DNA of 64,000 bases from Branchinecta lynchi (taxonomy: Eukaryota; Arthropoda; Branchiopoda; Anostraca; Branchinectidae), in assembly GCA_023053575.1 (NCBI GenBank), contig JAKZAP010000014.1:21230938-21294937 (forward strand), read 5' to 3'. The notes under the pieces were generated by a model. That model was not told the DNA's origin, did no database searches, and saw only the letters and a list, made by a program, of their open reading frames with translations. Shown here in pieces: positions 33,276 to 44,126 of the stretch. The translations under genes and the position numbers were made by a program. Each line of letters starts with the position of its first letter. Positions within the stretch are counted from its first letter, which is position 1.

Positions 33276-33639
33276 AGATATCCACTCAAATTGCAAGTGT
33301 CAAACTTCTTTCCCGTTGATTTGACAAAAACCTAGGCTCTTGGGTCGGGAATGATGAAAATGAGATGAATTTCTCAGATACCACTATCAGTTACCACGGT
33401 CGGGATCGTGGTATCTGAATACCAGATACCACGGTAACTGTTAAAATGCCCTTTTCCTGTGGTATATTAGGTACAAAACATGGTATCTGCAAAAACGCAA
33501 CTAAAGTCAACCAATCGGCCGGAATTGTATTTTCTTCTTCCTAGTAATAAGAAAATCTGTCGACATTTGTTTCAGATAAATCTATTATGTTCTATTTTAT
33601 AGAACAATTTTTCATGTAAAATTAACTTTTGGTTAACTT

Positions 33640-33925
33640 TTGGTGGTAATTTTTGGAAAATTGGCCAGTGTTCATTCGTCAATAGGGTAACCGAACCGTG
33701 GAACAGTTTGCCAGCAGAAGTTGTTGATTCAGGCAGTATCCAAACCTTTAAGCGTCGACACCCCATTTTACTCAGTTGCTTTTGTAGTCTGAAAATTTGT
33801 TTACTTTTATAGTGTATCAGTTTCTGCGTGTGAAGTATATGTAATCCGTTTGTACTTGTGTAAGTGATGGCGACAAGTTAAAAGCTTAACGTTAAATGTA
33901 ATAATGATAATAATAATAAAAATGT
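33640..33925 (+). mobile_element. LINE 3' end with protein C-terminus
   Basis: One frame encodes 'NRVTEPWNSLPAEVVDSG' and 'IQTFKRRH', the conserved end of non-LTR retrotransposon proteins. The 3' UTR ends 'gcgacaagttaaaagcttaacgttaaatg' and (ATA)n; the same tail, reversed, lies at 63745-63810. Confidence 0.7.
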
Positions 33926-34363
33926 GTAGATACGACAGTTTCTACTCCATGCGATTACACGCGCCAACCTGTACGTAGCAATTAAGTGCGCAATAGATTC
34001 TCTACGGAGACATGAACATCGTATACCGTCAAACGTTTCGAGATTGTTTCGCTTTCTATGTTTTCAGTAGAGATTATTTTTTGCAGAAAAGATATCGCCA
34101 CACCAAATGCTTCGCTTGGTTGGGTACGACAGTATGTCACTTGACGGCTTACGACGAATGCTGTTACGATATGAGGATTGTGTACGGGCAGGAGATGGAA
34201 TAAGATTCAAGCGAGGTCGACTAAGCAGAGATTGAACACTGTATGCATTGTATTTATTGGAGATATTATTATCGAATAAAATTGGAGCACATTATCAACA
34301 TACGATGTTTCTGCTTAAAGCCCACCTTGCACTATTTACTTTTTATGTTCCGGTATTCAGAAC

Positions 34364-34565
34364 CCAGGGTTGGTCACCAAAAGTAACTTCGTACACCCTG
34401 GAAAGTAACCCAAAAGTACCTCAAAGTAACACAATGTAACCTAATGTAACCCAAAGTAACCCAATGCAATGTAAAAAATGTAACCAAAGTAACCCTGAGT
34501 AACCCAAAGTATCCTGGAAGTAAGTAAGTAACTCGTACACCCTGGTTCTTGGTGACCAACCCTGG
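34364..34565. mobile_element. hAT MITE with AGTAACCC array, exact 8-bp TSD
   Basis: The ends CCAGGGTTGGTCACCAA and TTGGTGACCAACCCTGG are inverted repeats. TTCAGAAC flanks both sides exactly (34356-34363, 34566-34573). The interior is an array of about ten AGTAACCC-like octamers. Confidence 0.9.
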
Positions 34566-34799
34566 TTCAGAACTATTTGAGTACTGTACAGCTAGACTTT
34601 GGTTTTGACAAATTATCCACAGCTTTCGCTGTTTTAAGCATTTACCCAGGCCCATTGACTTCTGCAAAAAGTCGGCAAAACTCAGATAACCGGTTTTACC
34701 ATCAATAGCAGGATACGCCAACACTCATCGGGAGCATAATCCGCATAGAAAATAGGGCATCGTGGCAAGTGCAAAGATTAGTGAGGTGTGTTAGCGTAG

Positions 34800-35520
34800 T
34801 TAGAATGTAACATAGAATAGAATAGAATAGTGTTTATTTCGCCTCAATGGGCCATACACAGATTTTATAAACACGGCATACAAATATATTAAAGCACTGA
34901 AAACATAATGATCCTAGGACACATACATAAACTATCTTTTATGTAAGTTCCCACTCACATAATCTACCACCTAACGTTGTCTTTAGTCGATCTCAATACA
35001 CCAGGGAAGAGCAACCCTCCCCCAGACTGGTCCGGTAGAGGAGACTCCGGGCACTGCCCTAGGAGGTGGGCAACAGTGTCCCCTCCAACAAGACAAATCG
35101 GACACCTGTGGTTATCAATGATTAACCCATCTCTATTTTTCCTTCTCTCAAAAACCTTTTTCCTAAAACCGAGTGGTAATGAGTTTTTTCGGAGCTGGAA
35201 CCAAAGTTTCAGTGTCTGTGCTGGTAGACCTAACTTAAAATAAAATTGTCTCATGTCGAATTGTCTCATGCCAACTTTGTATCTCCATGAAACTGGGAAT
35301 CCGGGTTTAAAAATAAATGAATGCAATTACAGAAATAGGTTGCATCGGCAATATAGGTAGGACGGCCGAGTCCTTTAAAACCAATTCCTCCGTCCAGACG
35401 ATGATACCAGCAACCTTTTCCTAATATCAAGAACAAATAGTCGGATAGAACCTCCGTCTCTCTATCTCTGTAACATGACCATGCGGAGTCGAATATTTCC
35501 CCGTACCTTGCCCGATGCAA
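34800..35520 (-). mobile_element. LINE 3' region, minus strand, two frames
   Basis: The minus-strand frame at 34964-35326 contains CPICLVGGDTVAHLLGQCP, a Cys-Cys-His-Cys motif of non-LTR proteins. The frame at 35266-35520 carries 'DGGIGFKGLGRPTYIADA', the segment expected just before it, so a frameshift separates them near 35290. The (TAGAA)n-like tail is at 34803-34822. Confidence 0.75.
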
Positions 35521-35670
35521 ACGAGGGCAGGTTAGGAGCTATGCGGCACATCACGTTTCGTTACCTCTACAAAAAGCTATCTCGCTGTGAAGCCGCGTAG
35601 AAGAAAATAAGTCAAAGCCGTTAGTTCTCTGGACGCGCTCCAGAGCGGGTCAGCCTGCTTCCTGCACTTC
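35440..35670 (-). repeat. repeat shared with 5530-5780, inverted
   Basis: 'ttccccgtaccttgccc' and 'ggacgcgctccagagcgggtcag' are the reverse complement of the earlier segment. Confidence 0.6.
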
Positions 35671-35889
35671 TTGTATGCACTTATTGTATCTAGTGGTCAC
35701 CATCAACATCAGCCAAGATTACAGAATCTAATATTTTTTACCTACATAGCAACATGTTTCGAGCAAGAACGGAAAGAAAAATTAAAGGAGACATCCAAAA
35801 TATATATATATTTATTTTTGCCCGCTTACAAAAACTGAAGAAAAGCGGAGTACAAAGGGGGAAAAAAAAAGAGAAAAAAAAAGAAACAA

Positions 35890-36433
35890 ACATAACTTCA
35901 CACAATTAGTTGCATCTTGTTATTTTTCTTTTTTCTACTTTTGCAACCCCAGTTAGCCAAGTACGACCAAGTTCTAATTCACCCAGACGTGAAGATTCTG
36001 ACTTTGAAAACAAGCCTGCATTTACAGGATTAAAGACGACCAGCGGCGATAAACGTTCAGAATTAGTTGCATCTTGATCTTTTTCTTTTTTCTACTTTTT
36101 GCAACCCCAATTAGCCGAGTGCAACCAAGTTCTAATTCACCCAGACGTGGAGATTCTGAATTTGAAAACAAGCCTACATTTACAGGATTAAAGACGATAA
36201 GCGGCGCTTATTTTTCAGCAAAAGCTTACCTTTGTAGCTGGTAAATATTTCAAGCACAGGAACATAGAGGTACCACAAATCCGAAAGATTCGGTTCATTC
36301 GATGAAATCGATTAGCCTGTCAGGGAGCAGTGGACAAACGGAGTAACGCGTTTTTATCGGGTTTTCAGGCCCATTCAAGTGAATACATGATGTGTAACTA
36401 GAATGTCGGGTCTTAGCCCTTTTCGGTTAAACT
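35890..36433. mobile_element. family-B-related element with internal direct duplication
   Basis: The segment 'aattagttgcatcttg ... tttacaggattaaagacga' (about 155 bp) occurs twice in tandem at 35904 and 36060. The right end 'cttttcggttaaact' is followed by TTAA at 36434-36437, as in family B. The left end was not resolved. A relative is at 57295-57597. Confidence 0.65.
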
Positions 36434-36949
36434 TTAAATTCTTTGTTTTTTGAGGCTGCTTGTAGGTCTTGTACACTGAAGTTCGTACTTTGTTTTGTCA
36501 GTTGCGACATGAAATAGGCAGGCTACTCCCAGACTAGATCTCAGATGTAGAAAAGGTGAACAAACCAGGATGCTACCCTTCACAACCCGGCGCCTTCTAA
36601 TTGGACGCCTAGCATGACCTTCACCCCCGGGGTGTAACTGATTAATCAGTCTGAAATTCCGATTCGGCGGAAGATTCGCTCATATCCGATAAAGGAAACA
36701 TACGAAGACGCAAGAACGGATGTCCAGCCTGTTTCCGACTTGTGATTTGACATCTCTAGACACAGCTCCAGAAGGATTTTGGTCAGAATGTAAGTGAATG
36801 TAGTTTTGATATTATGTACGACCCGTTTGAAATATACGTAAACCCCAATCAAGGTGAGCTTAGATAGAACGAGTGCGAGCTAAGATGCGAAATGGGCTTG
36901 GACCTTGGGCTGTAGCCTGTAGGATGGAAATGGATACTAGTGAATTACG
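36434..36949. other. no recognisable feature
   Basis: Open frames on the minus strand (36646-36852) show no domain or splice support. Confidence 0.4.
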
Positions 36950-37030
36950 TAGATCAATCAATCAAGTTTAATCCGAATAGCTAAAAGCTAGAAAAGGAAT
37001 ACAAATTTACAAAATACACAGACACACAAG
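36950..37030 (-). repeat. retroelement tail, minus strand
   Basis: The (ATCA)n start and 'gaatagctaaaagctag' match the copy at 30905. Confidence 0.5.
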
Positions 37031-37339
37031 AAACAATTTAACTAATACACTTACAAGAAATTACCAGAAATAAATGATGGAACGAAACTACGTAAAAATT
37101 GGGTAGAAGAATTAGCGGGATATGGGGAAAACTTATTGCCAGTATTCCTCTCGGACCGACGCACGGAAGACGGGAGGGGAGGGGGGAATAGATGGGTGTT
37201 TCGCCTTATGATTGTTTTATGCATGGGTTGTGCTAAACCCCGCCTCGTCAAGCTAGATTTAGGCTCGCCCCCTCTTAGGCTATGAGTGCAATATTTTGCT
37301 GTCTACTTTGCCATTGTAAGAGAAGGGGTAGGTTCCCAA

Positions 37340-37616
37340 TGAAAAACTCTTAGCCTGCGTAGTAGCATGGTAGTAGTACGAAAAAGTTGCATATAATACT
37401 ATGTAATAGCAAAGATACTATCATTTAATGTGCCTCAGAGTGGTCCAATTTTAAGTAGTAGTATCCAGTAAGATCCTGTTTTGCCATAGTAACATCCAAT
37501 CTTGCTAATAGTAGCATATAGTAGTATGCAGTAACACGGTAGCCTCGAAGTAGAAGCATGTAGTAGCATCAGTTAATACTGCATGCTACCTTTTCGTACT
37601 ACTTCGTAGTACTATT
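37340..37616. mobile_element. TIR element filled with TAGTAG(C/T)ATG repeats
   Basis: The left 'gtagtagtacgaaaaagttgcat' and right 'atgctaccttttcgtactac' ends are inverted repeats. The interior has more than ten variants of AGTAGTATC and GTAGCATGTAG. TSD not resolved. Confidence 0.65.
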
Positions 37617-38150
37617 TGAGATAAATTTTTCGTCGGGTTACGTCATAACTTATATGTTCAGTGACGAACATAGAGTAGTATCTAGTTCATTAATTTTACA
37701 TGTGTTATGCCATGAAGATACTCTGCTAGCCATATTCTACGAGCCATTACGGACACAAGAAGCATATTTATTTATTTATTGTCTTAAGCAGCGCTATTTT
37801 GTTCGAGTTTTCGTTGAGAGTGCTGCTTTTATACTGAAGCATAATACTCCATAAACAGTATATATTTATGTAACTTAGGTGATCCTGATCCTTGTATTTC
37901 TAACCTGATTAGCAAGCACAATTAAAAAATCCATCCCAACCCCAGGAACAAAATTCTAGACTCCTCTTTTGAAAACCTAAACATGGTTTTTGCTGTTTTA
38001 AGCATTTCTCCAAAATCCAGGCCCATTGACTTGTCGCAAGAAGAGGGTAAATTTATAGAACCGTTATTCGTGGTGAGGGACCTTCTTCTAAACCATCATC
38101 TGGTACAGGTTCCGCAGCGAAAACAGCGAAAGCGAAACAAGGCAAGCGCA
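37617..38150. other. no recognisable feature
   Basis: Two short open frames (37654-37854 and 37983-38282) have no domain. The second runs into family-G sequence. Confidence 0.4.
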
Positions 38151-38154
38151 AGTA

Positions 38155-38400
38155 TCATTAAGTCATTTATTCACTTATTAAGTTTCATTCCAATCCGATC
38201 ACCCGTTGGAAAGTTACACACAACTAAGTTTTCCGGACTCCCCACCCTCCACTCCCCCCAGATGGTCGGCTCGGGAAACTGATTATTTCCAGTTAGTTTG
38301 GTCGGGTCCCTGATCTGGCTGCCAAGCTTAGACCGACCGACCGACGGAATTGCGATTGGTATATGGCACTTGAGCCAGAGGCTGCAAGTGCCATGAAAAC
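38155..38400 (-). mobile_element. family G end fragment
   Basis: 'tcattccaatccgatcacccgttgg', 'ccctgatctggctgccaag', (GACC)n and the hairpin ATGGCACTTGAGCCAGAGGC then TGCAAGTGCCAT match other G ends. Its last bases supply the ATG at 38393. Confidence 0.75.
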
Positions 38401-38532
38401 CGGCAATAATATTCCTTTTTGCAGGTTTACGGCAAGAAGGGTTCTGTCAGTTTTTCTTGTGATTTTCTTGTCAGGAACCACCTTGGCACAAGATGAAGAA
38501 GCCTTGAGTCCTGTTCAGCGACTGATGCAACA
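38393..38532 (+). CDS. candidate first coding exon with signal peptide
   Basis: From ATG 38393 the frame reads MKTGNNIPFCRFTARR, a hydrophobic core VLSVFLVIFLSG, then TTLAQDEEAL. This is the layout of a secretory signal peptide with likely cleavage after TTLA. The exon ends at CAACA|GTAAGC, a good donor; unspliced reading stops at TAA two bases later. The ATG is part of the family-G terminal hairpin, so the start may be transposon-derived. Alternatively 'attcctttttgcag' at 38424 is an acceptor and the exon starts at 38425, with the true start upstream; both readings use the same frame. It ends two bases into a codon; exons at 44032 and 53302 begin with the single base needed. The product is unknown, perhaps a small secreted protein. 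Confidence 0.45.
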
Positions 38533-38977
38533 GTAAGCTTCATTTTTCATATTTTTTTTAATTTGGTTGTTAGATATAAAGATTCGTGCACCCAGAGACA
38601 TGGTTTCGCAGGGGGGTTAGGGAACGTCGTCGCTGCCCACCCTCTTCATATTTTTAAATGCAAATCTAACATAGGTAATATCCGACGTACAGAATAATTA
38701 ACAGTTTGCAAAATAAGCTCGAATTGTCTCTAGATAGTGTCTTATTCAAAGTTAATATGCATACTGTTTCGGATTCGCTTCTGGTCAACTTGTCCATGGT
38801 CCTTTTTGCCGAGTTTGTGATTTTTTCGCGGGTGGGGCCCCCTTGGAAAGCTAAGGACAGGCTGTTGCCCAACCATATGACTCCCGTTCGTACTATATTC
38901 GTACTTCTTGTCTTTTTTTCTCGACCACCGGTGACAATTGGCCATATTCCTGTTTATCGCTTCCAAGCGAACTACTT

Positions 38978-39597
38978 TATGGGATCCCAAAACGTAAGTG
39001 GATGGATACCTATGACATCGAAAAGTTGTCCGTCTGTCCGTCCGTCCGTCTGTAAGCAGGATAACTCTCGAAGGGAATGAGATATTTTGATGTAGTTCGC
39101 CGAACATGTAGTTCGCCAGGAATCCGGCCAAAACCGGAAAGTTTGTTAAAAGTAAAAGTTTTATTTTAAGTTGATTAGATAACCGACTTAGGGGTAAGAA
39201 GAGATGCTGAATCCGTGTGTGACAATCATATTTTACTCGGATATATAGTTCGACCGGAATCCGGCTGGAGTCGGAAAATTTGTTATAAGTTAAATTTTAT
39301 TTGAAGTTGATTAGATGTTCATTATTGGGGAAAGAAGATACTCTGAGTTCATTTTTGAGCTTTCTTTTTTTCGCCGGACAATTAGTTCTGGAGTTTGGCC
39401 GAAATCGGGAAATTGGCGGTAGTGGCAGGAAGTTTTTCTCAGATGATTAGCTATTTGGCCTTAATCTGTTTCTGAATGTTAATTGTAAAAATGTTCAAGG
39501 AGTCTGGCGATGACTGGATCTGGCTAAGACAAGACCCAGTTGTCTGGATCAGATATTGAATTTTTGGGATCCCATCGAAACCTTTGGTCTTGTTGTC
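38978..39597 (+). mobile_element. family F element, short copy
   Basis: The start 'tatgggatcccaaaacgtaagtgg', (GTCC)n at 39028-39050 and end TTTTTGGGATCCCATCGAAA match the copy at 1071 closely. A deletion after 'gagatattttgatg' (39090) removes part of the head. Confidence 0.8.
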
Positions 39598-39981
39598 AAT
39601 CCCCTATGCCTCATCGTCAGTGCTTCGATCAGACATGGTAAAATAGAATCGCAGGTTAGTGAGTGAAAACCTGCCGTCTGTCTCCCAGGTAATGGAGGTT
39701 TTGCATACGTCTCAGCAGCAGAAAGTGAAAGTGACCCACTACCCTATGGATCCGACTTTTTACTATTTTGGTCATGATGCAGTGCGGACTAACAGAAACT
39801 AGTTCACTTGGAGCGCTAAACTGTAATAAGGTCAATTACCGGTTTCTATCCGATCCAAGGTGGCGCAGTTGACGGGGGGGGGGGGGGTGGCAAGTCGAAG
39901 ACTATGTGTTGACCTCGCGACGTACAGCAACTGAAAAAACTGCCCTCGCTAGCCTATAACGTGAAGAACTTTTGCGTACAA
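39598..39981. other. short open frames, poly-G, no supported gene
   Basis: After 'tgtctcccag' (39688) two frames are open for 28 to 38 codons before a stop, one reading NGGFAYVSAAESESDP. There is no joining evidence. A 13-G run lies at 39875. Confidence 0.3.
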
Positions 39982-40999
39982 CAGACGGGTTTTCGACAAA
40001 ACGTCCCCATTCGAAACGTCCTCGACAAAACGTCCCCATGACAAAATGTCCCCATGACAAAACGTCCCTACGACAAAATGTCCCCGATCAAAACGTCCCC
40101 TGGCGAAACGTCCCCGGCTATAGAATTTTTTTTTCATCGCTGAGGGATAGCTAGGCCTATGAGACTACTGATTGCGTCATCAGTTCAGACACAACATTTT
40201 TTTGGAATATAAATTTTTGAAAACCACAATGGGTTGACTACTTCAGTACTTACCGAGACTCAGTGTTGCTCCCGGCTCGCAAAGACTTAGTGTTTTATGT
40301 TTTGTTTAATTGGTTTTTATATTGTGTGTTAGCTTACGCTACGATATAACTCATTGATCTCGCTTCTGTTCGATATTTAATTTGGTGATATTTATTATTA
40401 AAAGATTTTATGAAAGGATCAAAACCGTCTAACCTAGATTATCTATGTATCTCTACCTAATTAATTGTTCCATCCACTTCGTTTCATCGCTTCCCATGTC
40501 ATTTTTAACCATTATGACGGCACTACGCTTCTTTTTGCATTTTCCTTGTTTGACTCTCTTTGAGCCACAGCGGGCTTCCCCTCTCTTAGAGGAGCATATT
40601 GGTGCTCCTCAGATGGTGCATGTTGCTTCAAACGACCTAGAACTGATCAGTTACGAGTCAATTGCTAGTTGCAAGGCATATTACACGACATATTTTAACT
40701 GAAAACAATAAATTTATGACGCAACCGCTCCTATGTCCGATCCTTCCTGCTTATAAGGAATGTTCCCACATCTGTAATGCACACTCTGAAATTGTTTTAC
40801 CTTGATCATGCACCTGAAGATCGAGGCGAACTTAAAAATCTGTGCTTGGGGACGTTTTGACACGGGGACGTTTTGACACGAGGACGTTTTGTCACGGTGG
40901 CATTTTGTAAAGGTGACGTTTTGTCACGGGTACGTCTCGCCGGGACGTTTCGCCACGGGCCGTTTTGTTATTGGGACTTTTCGTCGGTAAGCCCAACAG
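39982..40999. mobile_element. element with inverted arrays of ACAAAACGTCCCC
   Basis: The left array (39994-40122) has about nine diverged copies of ACAAAACGTCCCC. The right array (40853-40990) has about nine copies of the complement GGGGACGTTTTGT. The outer ends CAGACGGGTTTTCGAC and its rough complement at 40975-40999 also pair. The interior (40140-40850) has no transposase; the frame at 40445-40702 has no recognised domain. This looks like a non-autonomous DNA transposon whose arrays are transposase-binding sites. Superfamily undetermined. Confidence 0.75.
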
Positions 41000-41264
41000 A
41001 CTGTCTTAGACGCACAAAGCACAACTGTTACTAGAAATTATATTTTCATGATAAATGGCAGCGACATCTCTACCCTCCGTACGTTGTCTACTCACTCGAC
41101 AGCTTCAGGAAACCATCCGGTGAAACACCATGAGGTGTTTGGTGTGCTGAATTTTATTCTTCCTTGCCTTTCTGACACAAAGCAATTCAGCGTACCAAGC
41201 AGTACCTCGAGTAGCAGAAGGAGTAGTAATGTGGAAAAAGCCAACCTAAAGCCGAAGACACAAG
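41000..41264 (+). other. open frame truncated by a family J insertion
   Basis: The frame from 41048 reads a polar, Ser-rich stretch (VPSSTSSSRRSSNVEKAN) up to the J element at 41265, where it becomes transposon sequence. No domain; possibly chance. Confidence 0.3.
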
Positions 41265-41558
41265 GAGCGTGTTCCACCCTACTTACCGTAGTTACTACGC
41301 ATGCCGTCACCAATTCTGGCTTTCTGTCGTCAAGGCTGGAACGATTTTTCTATTTTCCAGCAGAATACCATGCCACGGGCGAATCCGACCAATCACGTTC
41401 CAGAGGTTACTACGCTTACCACGCTTCCGAGCATGGTCAGCAAATAGTAACCATTAGTTACTATTTCGAGAAGGTTGGAACGGTCAGCGTAGTAACTTTT
41501 CGCGAGGATGGAATATAGTAACTAATATTAACTATTGTTAGAATGGTGGAACACGCTC
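41265..41558. mobile_element. family J MITE, intact copy
   Basis: The ends GAGCGTGTTCCACCCT and 'gtggaacacgctc' are flanked by AAG at 41262-41264 and 41559-41561. 294 bp. It supplies the uninterrupted reference for the copy at 8703. Confidence 0.85.
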
Positions 41559-41853
41559 AAGATAGACCTGTTGGCCTACTCCTATGCCCCTATTTTTTAA
41601 AGAGTTATATCGGACCTTAAAACTTTTGGTGAAGCTCGCGCTGCTTGACTGGCAAACCCGGCTTAGTCGGAAAAACACTAAGAAGTGATTAATGCAAAAT
41701 GAAAAGAAGGCGAAAAGTGGGGGGTTTTGAAGCTTACAATCCCTCGGAGGAGCGAGGGATAATATAAAAGGCAGAATAAATGCTGGGTGTCTTTTTAGAC
41801 CACATGACGTAAGCCGCTGATACTGATACAGATTTTGGACACTTTTTCAATGA

Positions 41854-42347
41854 ATAGTTGCGTTTTTGCGGTAACCTAGAGTCACTGTTACCCGGTAACT
41901 GAGTGCACTCCTGTCGTTTCTTCAAATACCGGGTTACTGATACCCGGTAACTGAACCAAAAACGACAGTTGGCGTAAATTCCTTGATTCTCGGAGTCATG
42001 CAAAAATTTTGAGCCAAAAAATCTTACCTAGGTCAAATCCATTAGAAACAGCTTCTTCAGGTAAAAAGCTGATAACCGTGCCAGAGTCGTCCATCAGAAT
42101 AAACTTGCCCCTTGCAAAGGCAGTTAATAAGACATATTTTGTTTGTTTGTGTGATGAAAAGGATGCAGTTACCAGGTTACTGAATTTCGGTAACCCCGAG
42201 CTCGGCAGGGTTACTCCGTTCCAGATACCAGAGTTACTGGGTGACTGAGAAAACGACAATTCGCCAGGGTAACAGATATCCGGTTACTGCGAAAACAACA
42301 ATTGTTCAGAGTTACAAATACCCGGTTACCGCAAAAACACAACTAAT
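41854..42347. mobile_element. family E element, GGTAACC subfamily
   Basis: The ends ATAGTTGCGTTTTTGCGG and 'ccgcaaaaacacaactaat' match family-E termini, but the inner palindromes are GGTTACCGGGTAAC-type instead of GGTATCTGATACC. It shows palindrome replacement within one family. Confidence 0.78.
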
Positions 42348-42450
42348 GCCTCTAGTGCCTGCTGGCGACGGTTGTTTGGACAAAGGACACCTCGAATAGA
42401 GGATAAGTGGTGGCGTTAACAAGAAGAGCAGGATCTTCGGCATAGCTTAA

Positions 42451-42898
42451 AGCTTAACCGAAAAGCCAACTTACTTTTGTGTCATTTAATTGAATACAGA
42501 ATTATTTGGATTTTGCAAAGTTTTGTTTTTTATCTTCCACTATCTGCTCTAGTTCTGAAGTTCAAAATATCTGCGGCCGTCCCCACAGCGTAAATTCTAC
42601 CATGACACGGGAAATTTTAATCTCAACACAAACGCGGCTTTTCAGTGGGCATTGGTGAGATTGGTGAAGATTGTTTAGTACCTGAACAAAAAAAATCATA
42701 AATCTTTCTCGTAAGACTTACAATAAAAATACAAGCGCATAGAGGTACGACAAAACTGAAATTCCACCATTTGAAAATCGATTATTCGTGAACAGCGGAA
42801 CAACAAAGGAACGTATTCTCAGTGGATCTTCAAGCCAATTTAAGTGAACAAGTGATGGGTAATTAGATTGTCCTATCCCAGCCCTTTTCGGTTAAACT
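42451..42898. mobile_element. family B MITE with TTAA TSD
   Basis: The ends AGCTTAACCGAAAAGCC and CTTTTCGGTTAAACT are flanked by TTAA at 42447-42450 and 42899-42902. The interior is collinear with the copy at 13554. Confidence 0.88.
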
Positions 42899-43036
42899 TT
42901 AAAGGACAACTCGCACTGCATGGTGTTTCTGTTCAGTGAGATAGCTAACCGCTTTGCAACTAAGCTATGCTTACAGAAATCAAACAGGGCTTCGGCTGTT
43001 TTTAGCCCCTTTTCATACCCCTTGCCTTTGCCTCAG

Positions 43037-43170
43037 ATGAAAAACAGCTCTCCGGTAACAATGATCGAGCGCCTGATACGCGACGCCCCATACAAAGAGA
43101 ACAAACCCTGTCAAGCGTGATAATCAGTGTATTGCTGATAGAGGAGACAGGATACGCTTATGTTTTGTAG
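43037..43170 (+). CDS. weak candidate exon
   Basis: The acceptor 'ccccttgcctttgcctcag' is strong. After two bases one frame reads EKQLSGNNDRAPDTRR then SVIISVLLIEETGYAYVL to a stop at about 43170; another reads only 27 codons. No donor or joining partner is proven. Confidence 0.2.
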
Positions 43171-43699
43171 AATCTCAGGAACGGGAATGATGGAAATACT
43201 ACTGAAATAGAATGCGTTAATATCATAAGTGCAACGTGTCCTTCAAAAGGAGTGACACCTTGTCCGCAATTGGTATACGGGGCATTCAGATTCGAGTAGT
43301 TTAGTTTTGAAGGATTACAAATAAATAACAGTAATAATAAAAGTACAAAGCAGAACTTCTGCGCAGAAACCGGTGAAGGAAAAGACGTGCTGCCATCTAG
43401 AGAGGGAAAAACATCATAGAGCATGACAGCATTATCCTCTTGATGACTAACTCTTCGTGCTGAAGAAGAATCGCCGTGTGCCTAGCAAAGAGCCGGCGGT
43501 GTCACCAAATTTGTCCCCAACGAACGCCGTTGATTGGTTCACTGGCGGGCTTTTGACTTGGTCACATAGAGTATTGACAAACTATTGACAGACAGTCGGA
43601 GCTGTGTTCGTTGAACGTTGCTAAAACTAGGCTCAGAACATCGGATTGGTCAAGGAATAATGAGAATTATTACACCAGAACAAGGGTCCTGTCACTCAA
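43171..43699. other. no recognisable feature
   Basis: AT-rich with short open frames on the minus strand. No terminal repeats were noted. Confidence 0.4.
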
Positions 43700-43815
43700 A
43701 TTGGATCTTATGATTTAGTTTTGCTTTTTCGCTGAGGAAGGTTTGCCGGAAGTGCAACCGAAATATCCGAATTTATATTTATCACTCGCACGTCATCTTC
43801 GAGGGATAACTAGCT
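43700..43815. repeat. dispersed repeat, inverted partner of 31755-31855
   Basis: 'ttttgctttttcgctgagga' and 'ttgccggaagtgcaaccgaa' match the complement of the earlier copy. A poly-A run follows at 43820. Confidence 0.6.
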
Positions 43816-44031
43816 GATAAAAAAAAAAAAAAAACGAAAATTACGGTTTTTCTATTTCTTTCAAATCTGAAAGGGGAAGAATAAACTTAGAGCAGGAGTT
43901 GCGCCCCTCGTTTTGCCTAAAGCCTCGCGCTACTTAACAGTCAAAGTTACAAGGAGGAACAGGGACATCCGACATACTTTCTCCGGATAATTCAGCCTAT
44001 TTTGCATCTTTTTCAAATGATTTTATTGTAG

Positions 44032-44126
44032 GATTCGTGAAGCTGAAAATAACCTTCGGAGGCATCCGTCAAGAGCCCATCATTCGAGAGAACGCAAGAG
44101 TCTGAGTGATGATGCCGCTCGTAAAG
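44032..44126 (+). CDS. candidate exon, phase-compatible with 38532
   Basis: The acceptor is 'caaatgattttattgtag'. After one base, which would complete a Gln codon from 38532, one frame reads IREAENNLRRHPSRAHHSRE and continues KRKSLSDD-like to a possible donor AAAG|GTCGGT. The product is basic and helical. The same frame stays open into (TTTTGTC)n low-complexity sequence up to about 44310. No family was recognised. Confidence 0.28.

Larger units (their letters stand above)
31519..33504. mobile_element. family E element carrying a nested family G element
   Basis: The left end is degenerate ('aaattgtattttcatagatacc'), and the right end 'catggtatctgcaaaaacgc' then AACTAA is clear. The inner blocks 'gcagttatcgtggtatctg' and 'ataccacggtaactg' match the copy at 12165. 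The centre is taken up by the G element at 31896-33275. Confidence 0.75.

Noticed and set aside
39994..40122. CRISPR-like short repeats
   Set aside because: Units abut with only 1-3 bases between them and have an inverted partner array; they fit transposase-binding repeats.
41048..41518. 156-residue protein
   Set aside because: More than half is family-J MITE sequence; the rest shows no domain or splice support.
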